Assembly: GCA_903894995.1 (NCBI GenBank)
Contig: CAITSG010000081.1
Span: 1 to 47,664 of the forward strand
DNA: 47,664 nt
Source: an uncultured Burkholderiales bacterium
GTDB taxonomy: Bacteria; Pseudomonadota; Gammaproteobacteria; Burkholderiales; Burkholderiaceae_C
Reading direction: 5' to 3'
A model generated the notes under the pieces. That model was given only the letters and a program-made list of their open reading frames with translations, searched no databases and was not told the origin of the DNA. Below, piece by piece: positions 43,152-47,664 of the stretch. The position numbers and the translations under genes were made by a program. How positions within the stretch are numbered: position 1 is the stretch's first letter; the number at the start of each line of letters is the position of its first letter.

Positions 43152-44624
43152 ATGACCACATCCCCCCTCGCCCTGCTCAACGACCCTACTTTGCTCAAGA
43201 CCGACGCCCTGATCAACGGGCAGTGGGTCGCAGGCAGTCATCGTTTTGAGGTGACCGATCCGGCCACAGGCGGGCATTTGGCCAGCGTGGCCAACCTGGG
43301 GCCTGCCGAGGCCGAAGCCGCCATTGCCGCCGCCAACGCCGCCTGGGGCCCCTGGAAAACCAAAACCGCCAAAGAGCGCAGCATCATCTTGCGCAAATGG
43401 TTTGACCTGCTGATCGCCAACACCGAAGACCTGGCCCGCTTGATGACCGCAGAAAACGGCAAGCCGATTGCCGAGTCGCGTGGCGAAGTGGCTTATGGCG
43501 CGAGTTTTGTGGAGTGGTTTGCCGAAGAAGCCAAGCGCGTGAACGGCGAAACCCTGCCCCAGTTCGACAACAACCGCCGCCTGCTGGTGCTCAAGCAGCC
43601 CATTGGCGTGTGCGCGGCCATCACGCCATGGAACTTTCCGCTGGCCATGATCACCCGCAAAGTGGCCCCGGCCTTGGCGGCAGGTTGCACCGTCGTCATC
43701 AAACCCGCCGAGCAAACCCCGCTCACCGCGCTGGCCGCCGCCGAGTTGGCCATTCGCGCGGGCATCCCGGCCGGGGTGTTCAACATCATCACTGCCGATG
43801 GCACGCAAAGCGTCGCCATTGGCAAGGTGCTGTGCGCCAGCGACGTGGTGCGCCACATCAGCTTCACCGGCTCGACCGAAGTGGGCCGCATTTTGATGGC
43901 GCAATCGGCCCCCACCGTCAAGAAAATGTCGCTGGAGCTCGGCGGTAACGCGCCCTTCATCGTGTTTGAAGACGCTGACATCGACAGCGCTGTGGAAGGC
44001 GCTTTTGCCAGCAAATACCGCAATGCAGGCCAGACCTGCGTGTGCACCAACCGTTTTTATGTGCAGGAGTCGGTGTACGAAGAATTCGCCGCCAAGTTCG
44101 CGGCCAAAGTCAAAACGGCCAAAGTGGGTAATGGTTTTGCCGACGGCGTGAACCAAGGCCCACTGATCGAGCCCTCGGCCCTTGACAAGGTCGAACGCCA
44201 TGTGAATGACGCCATCGCCAAAGGCGGCCGTGTGCTGGCGGGTGGCAAACGCCTGGATGGCCAGTTTTTTGAGCCCACCGTGATCGCCGATGCCAGCGCC
44301 GACATGGTTTGCGCCAAAGAAGAAACCTTCGGCCCGTTTGCGCCCATCTTCAAATTCAAGACCGAGCAAGAAGCGGTGGATGCGGCCAACAACACCGAAT
44401 TTGGCTTGGCCAGCTACTTCTACAGCCGCGACGTGGGCCGCATCTTCCGCGTCAGTGAAGCGCTCGAATACGGCATGGTAGGCATCAACGTGGGCATTTT
44501 GGCCACCGAGCATGTGCCTTTCGGTGGCGTCAAACAGTCGGGCTTGGGCCGCGAAGGCTCACACCATGGCATGGACGATTACGTGGAAATCAAGTACCTC
44601 TGCATGGGCGACATCCTGAAGTAA
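43152..44624 (+). CDS. gabD: NAD(P)-dependent succinate-semialdehyde dehydrogenase
   Basis: Aldehyde dehydrogenase motifs ITPWNFPLAMITRKVAPALAAGCTVVIKPAEQTPLTALA, FTGSTEVGRILM, LELGGNAPFIVFEDADID, NAGQTCVCTNRFYVQ. Confidence 0.93.
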   Translation: MTTSPLALLNDPTLLKTDALINGQWVAGSHRFEVTDPATGGHLASVANLGPAEAEAAIAAANAAWGPWKTKTAKERSIILRKWFDLLIANTEDLARLMTAENGKPIAESRGEVAYGASFVEWFAEEAKRVNGETLPQFDNNRRLLVLKQPIGVCAAITPWNFPLAMITRKVAPALAAGCTVVIKPAEQTPLTALAAAELAIRAGIPAGVFNIITADGTQSVAIGKVLCASDVVRHISFTGSTEVGRILMAQSAPTVKKMSLELGGNAPFIVFEDADIDSAVEGAFASKYRNAGQTCVCTNRFYVQESVYEEFAAKFAAKVKTAKVGNGFADGVNQGPLIEPSALDKVERHVNDAIAKGGRVLAGGKRLDGQFFEPTVIADASADMVCAKEETFGPFAPIFKFKTEQEAVDAANNTEFGLASYFYSRDVGRIFRVSEALEYGMVGINVGILATEHVPFGGVKQSGLGREGSHHGMDDYVEIKYLCMGDILK

Positions 44625-44637
44625 ACTACACAGCTTC

Positions 44638-44711
44638 GCGGGTGTCGTTTAATGGTAGGACTTTTGCTTCCCAAGCAAATAACGAGGGTTCGATTCCCTT
44701 CGCCCGCTCCA
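44638..44711 (+). tRNA. tRNA-Gly(CCC)
   Basis: GCGGGTGTCGTTTAATGGTAGGAC-TTTTGCTTCCCAAGCAAA-TAACGAGGGTTCGATTCCCTTCGCCCGCTCCA; loop TTCCCAA gives anticodon CCC. Confidence 0.95.
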
Positions 44712-44745
44712 AGGTTTCAATCAGCCTCTTTCAAGCTCAGTCAAC

Positions 44746-44775
44746 GAAGGCCCCGCAAGGGGCCTTCGGCATTTT
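44746..44775 (+). terminator. Intrinsic terminator after tRNA-Gly
   Basis: GAAGGCCCC-GCA-AGGGGCCTTC followed by GGCATTTT. Confidence 0.7.
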
Positions 44776-44813
44776 CACACCCGCTTGCCTGCGCCCTCCC
44801 CGGCCAACCTCCC

Positions 44814-45539
44814 ATGCAAATCACCGTCAACGAAGAACTCAAAGCCTACATCGACCCGCTCACACCCGACGAGCACGCGGCGCTGGAGCGCAGTCTCCTG
44901 GCCGAAGGCTGCCGCGACGCGCTGGTCCTGTGGGGCGATGTGCTGGTAGACGGCCACAACCGCTACGGCATTTGCCAAAAGCATGGCCTGCCCTTTCAGA
45001 CGGTGCAAAACACACGCTTTCAATCGATGGCAGACGTGCACCTGTGGATGATCGATCAGGACCTGGGGCGGCGCAGCGTGTCGGATTTTCAGCGCGGCGT
45101 GCTGGCCCTGCGCAAGCGCGAGATTCTGGCCGAGCGGCGCGCGCTAACCATCGCTGCCACGGCAAAGGGGGATGACGCCACACTGGTCGAGCCTTACCCT
45201 GCGCCCCAGAGCAGCGCTGCGCCGGAGCCCAACCCGTTCAAGAGCCGAGCCGACATCGCCAAGCTTGCGCGCCTGAGCAGCAGCCAGGTGGTGCAGATCG
45301 AAAAAATCCAGAAACAAGCCGCCCCCGAATTGGTGGCCGCTGTCAAAGCCGGCACGATTTCACTCAACGCAGCCGCTGCAGTGGCCAGCTTGCCCGCCGA
45401 AGAGCAAAAGAGCGCAGCCCTGGGCGGCAAAGACGAACTGAAGCAAGCGGCCAAGCGCGTGCGCGATGTCCATCGCAAAACGCCGCCAGACACCCAGCCC
45501 TCTGGCGAATCGGACAGCACTGATGCAGCCCCCACATAA
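44814..45539 (+). CDS. ParB/KorB-like nucleoid/partition-domain protein
   Basis: ParB-N-like LLAEGCRDALVLWGDVLVDGHNRYGICQKHGLPF and HTH-like SRADIAKLARLSSSQVVQIEKIQKQAAPELVAAVKAGTISLNAAAAVASLP. Confidence 0.78.
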   Translation: MQITVNEELKAYIDPLTPDEHAALERSLLAEGCRDALVLWGDVLVDGHNRYGICQKHGLPFQTVQNTRFQSMADVHLWMIDQDLGRRSVSDFQRGVLALRKREILAERRALTIAATAKGDDATLVEPYPAPQSSAAPEPNPFKSRADIAKLARLSSSQVVQIEKIQKQAAPELVAAVKAGTISLNAAAAVASLPAEEQKSAALGGKDELKQAAKRVRDVHRKTPPDTQPSGESDSTDAAPT

Positions 45540-45737
45540 CTGCAAGCCCTGCGCGAACAGGTCGCCGCCTTGAACGCAGAAAACCATGCTTTGCGTGCTC
45601 AGGTGGCGCAGTTGCAGGCGCAATTGGCTGTTTGAATGTTGAGGGTTTGAGCCCGCCGACGCCCAGCCGCCCTTTAAGGACTGCAAACCCTGAGTCTGCG
45701 ACTTGTCAGAGCTCACCCTGCACAAACCAGCCCTGAG

Positions 45738-45805
45738 TGAGGCGCTCACCGGATCGGGCGATTTGGCGAGCGACGCGAGTATGAGCCCGACCGGTGAGCG
45801 TCTCA
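45738..45805. repeat. Long imperfect inverted repeat (possible REP-like palindromic element)
   Basis: Arms TGAGGCGCTCACCGGATCGGGC (45738-45759) and GCCCGACCGGTGAGCGTCTCA (45785-45805) are complementary apart from one bulge and one wobble/mismatch; 25-nt loop. Confidence 0.8.
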
Positions 45806-45842
45806 CACAGGGCGACCCCAGACAATGCAATGGTTCCACCAA

Positions 45843-45871
45843 GACAAAAGGCCCTCAACGGGCCTTTTGTC
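45843..45871. terminator. Bidirectional terminator between the ParB-like gene and the CoA-transferase genes
   Basis: GACAAAAGGCCC-TCAAC-GGGCCTTTTGTC; perfect stem with A/T flanks for both directions. Confidence 0.85.
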
Positions 45872-45898
45872 ACGAGCAATCACGAGCAAAGCACCTGA

Positions 45899-46540
<642 letters not shown>

Positions 46541-46541
46541 A

Positions 46542-47261
46542 TCAGACTCCCGCCTTTTCAGTGATGGTGCGCTTTTCAATGCGTTTTTCAGGGTGCTGGT
46601 TCAGCACAATGCGGTGCACATAAATGCCCGGCAGGTGCACGCTGTCAGGGTGCATCTCGCCGGTCTCAACGATCTCCTCGACCTCGACCACACAAATCTT
46701 GCCCGCCATGGCCACCGCAGGGTTGAAGTTGCGCGAGGTGTAGCGGAACTGCAGGTTGCCGGACTTGTCGGCGCGGTGAGCTTTGACCAGTGACACGTCG
46801 GGCACCAAGGCGCGCTCCATCACGTAGGTCTCGCCATCAAATTCGCGCAGCTCTTTGCCTTCGGCCACCAAAGTGCCCACACCGGTCTTGGTGAAGAAAG
46901 CGGGAATGCCAGCGCCGCCCGCACGCAGCTTCTCGGCCAGCGTGCCTTGGGGTGTGAACTCCAAAGCCAGCTCGCCCGCCAAATACTGGCGCTCGAACTC
47001 TTTGTTTTCGCCCACATAAGAAGAAATCATCTTCTTGATCTGGCGGGTCTGCAGCAAGATGCCCAGACCAAAGTCGTCCACGCCCGCGTTGTTGGAAATC
47101 GCGGTCAGGTTTTGCACGCCGCTGTCGCGCAAGGCGGCAATCAGCGCTTCGGGGATGCCGCACAGGCCAAAACCGCCTACGCCAAACAATTGACCGTCAG
47201 CCACGATGCCCTTGAGGGCCTCGGCTGCGGAGGGATAAATCTTGTTCACGCCAAACTCCAT
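46542..47261 (-). CDS. scoA: 3-oxoacid CoA-transferase subunit A
   Basis: [101 protein letters not shown]. Confidence 0.93.
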   Translation of the reverse strand: MEFGVNKIYPSAAEALKGIVADGQLFGVGGFGLCGIPEALIAALRDSGVQNLTAISNNAGVDDFGLGILLQTRQIKKMISSYVGENKEFERQYLAGELALEFTPQGTLAEKLRAGGAGIPAFFTKTGVGTLVAEGKELREFDGETYVMERALVPDVSLVKAHRADKSGNLQFRYTSRNFNPAVAMAGKICVVEVEEIVETGEMHPDSVHLPGIYVHRIVLNQHPEKRIEKRTITEKAGV

Positions 47262-47283
47262 TCAGGAAAGAGACCGCTACGAT

Positions 47284-47305
47284 ACTACGTAATCCGATAC
47301 GTAGT
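47284..47305. promoter_or_regulatory. Palindromic candidate operator ACTACGTA-N6-TACGTAGT
   Basis: Perfect 8+8 inverted repeat in the scoA/PAS-regulator divergent intergenic region; each arm contains TACGTA. Confidence 0.65.
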
Positions 47306-47344
47306 TTTTCGTAGAGGGCAGCCCTTAGCCCCATTTCCCCGGCC

Positions 47345-47664
47345 ATGAACACCGAGATCGACTACCGCCTCGCCTTTGACCTGGCCCCCATCGGCCTGGT
47401 GCTCTCGCGCAACCGCGCCATCATGGACTGCAACCAGCGCGTTTGCGAGATGTTTGGCGTCGACCGCGAGCAACTCATCGGCCAAAGTTTTCAGCTGCTC
47501 TACCCCAGCGCCGACGAATACGAACGCACGGGCCAGCGCATCGCGCCCATCCTGAACGCCAAAGGCGTGTATGCCGATGACCGGGTGATGAAACGGGTGG
47601 ACGGCCGCTTCAAGGGCGAAACCTTTTGGTGCCATGTGACCGGCCGGGCGCTCAACCGCGACGC
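47345..47664 (+). CDS. PAS-domain regulator/sensor (partial, runs off the window)
   Basis: MNTEIDYRLAFDLAPIGLVLSRNRAIMDCNQRVCEMFGVDREQLIGQSFQLLYPSADEYE...: PAS fold signature; no stop before the window end. Confidence 0.8.
   Translation, partial: MNTEIDYRLAFDLAPIGLVLSRNRAIMDCNQRVCEMFGVDREQLIGQSFQLLYPSADEYERTGQRIAPILNAKGVYADDRVMKRVDGRFKGETFWCHVTGRALNRD

Noticed and set aside
43053-44513. 486-aa minus-strand ORF antisense to gabD
   Set aside because: Long antisense ORF from codon bias; composition (H/G/R-rich) is typical of a spurious frame.
45360-45842. 160-aa minus-strand ORF (LVEPLHCLGSPCVRRSPVGLILASLAKSPDPVSASLRAG...)
   Set aside because: It spans the palindromic element and the 3' end of the ParB-like gene in antisense; most likely a spurious translation of the inverted repeat.

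Overview
The window reads as a contiguous betaproteobacterial chromosome segment, most likely Burkholderiales/Comamonadaceae judging from protein content and gene order. I made no database comparison. From left to right it contains: carA (partial, minus strand); an RNA methyltransferase; an envelope/translation block on the minus strand (rnhB-lpxB-lpxA-fabZ-lpxD-skp-bamA-dxr-cdsA-frr-pyrH-tsf-rpsB); an amidase and an NAD(P)HX repair enzyme; rnr; two identical tRNA-Leu(CAG) genes; rimO; phaR; a riboflavin block (ribE-ribB/A-like-ribH-nusB); an aminotransferase; ybgC-tolQ-tolR-tolA; a small repeat-containing secreted protein; dnaE; a DUF599-like membrane protein; a four-gene glycosyltransferase operon; gabD; tRNA-Gly(CCC); a ParB-like gene; a two-subunit CoA-transferase; and a divergent PAS-domain regulator (partial). 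The strongest candidate for something undescribed is the glycosyltransferase operon at 34484-42940. Its four genes are joined by three consecutive ATGA stop/start overlaps, it follows an AT-rich leader, and it ends in a 1423-aa protein with two apparently intact GT41 (SPINDLY/O-GlcNAc-transferase-like) catalytic domains, each preceded by TPRs. Other items to check: an in-frame stop that separates a ParB-like protein from a coiled-coil C-terminus; a palindromic TACGTA operator between the CoA-transferase and the PAS regulator; absence of uppS, rseP and tolB-pal from their usual neighbourhoods; a terminator-like hairpin immediately before cdsA; a RibB fusion with a degenerate GTP cyclohydrolase II domain; and an RNase R without the usual N-terminal extension.
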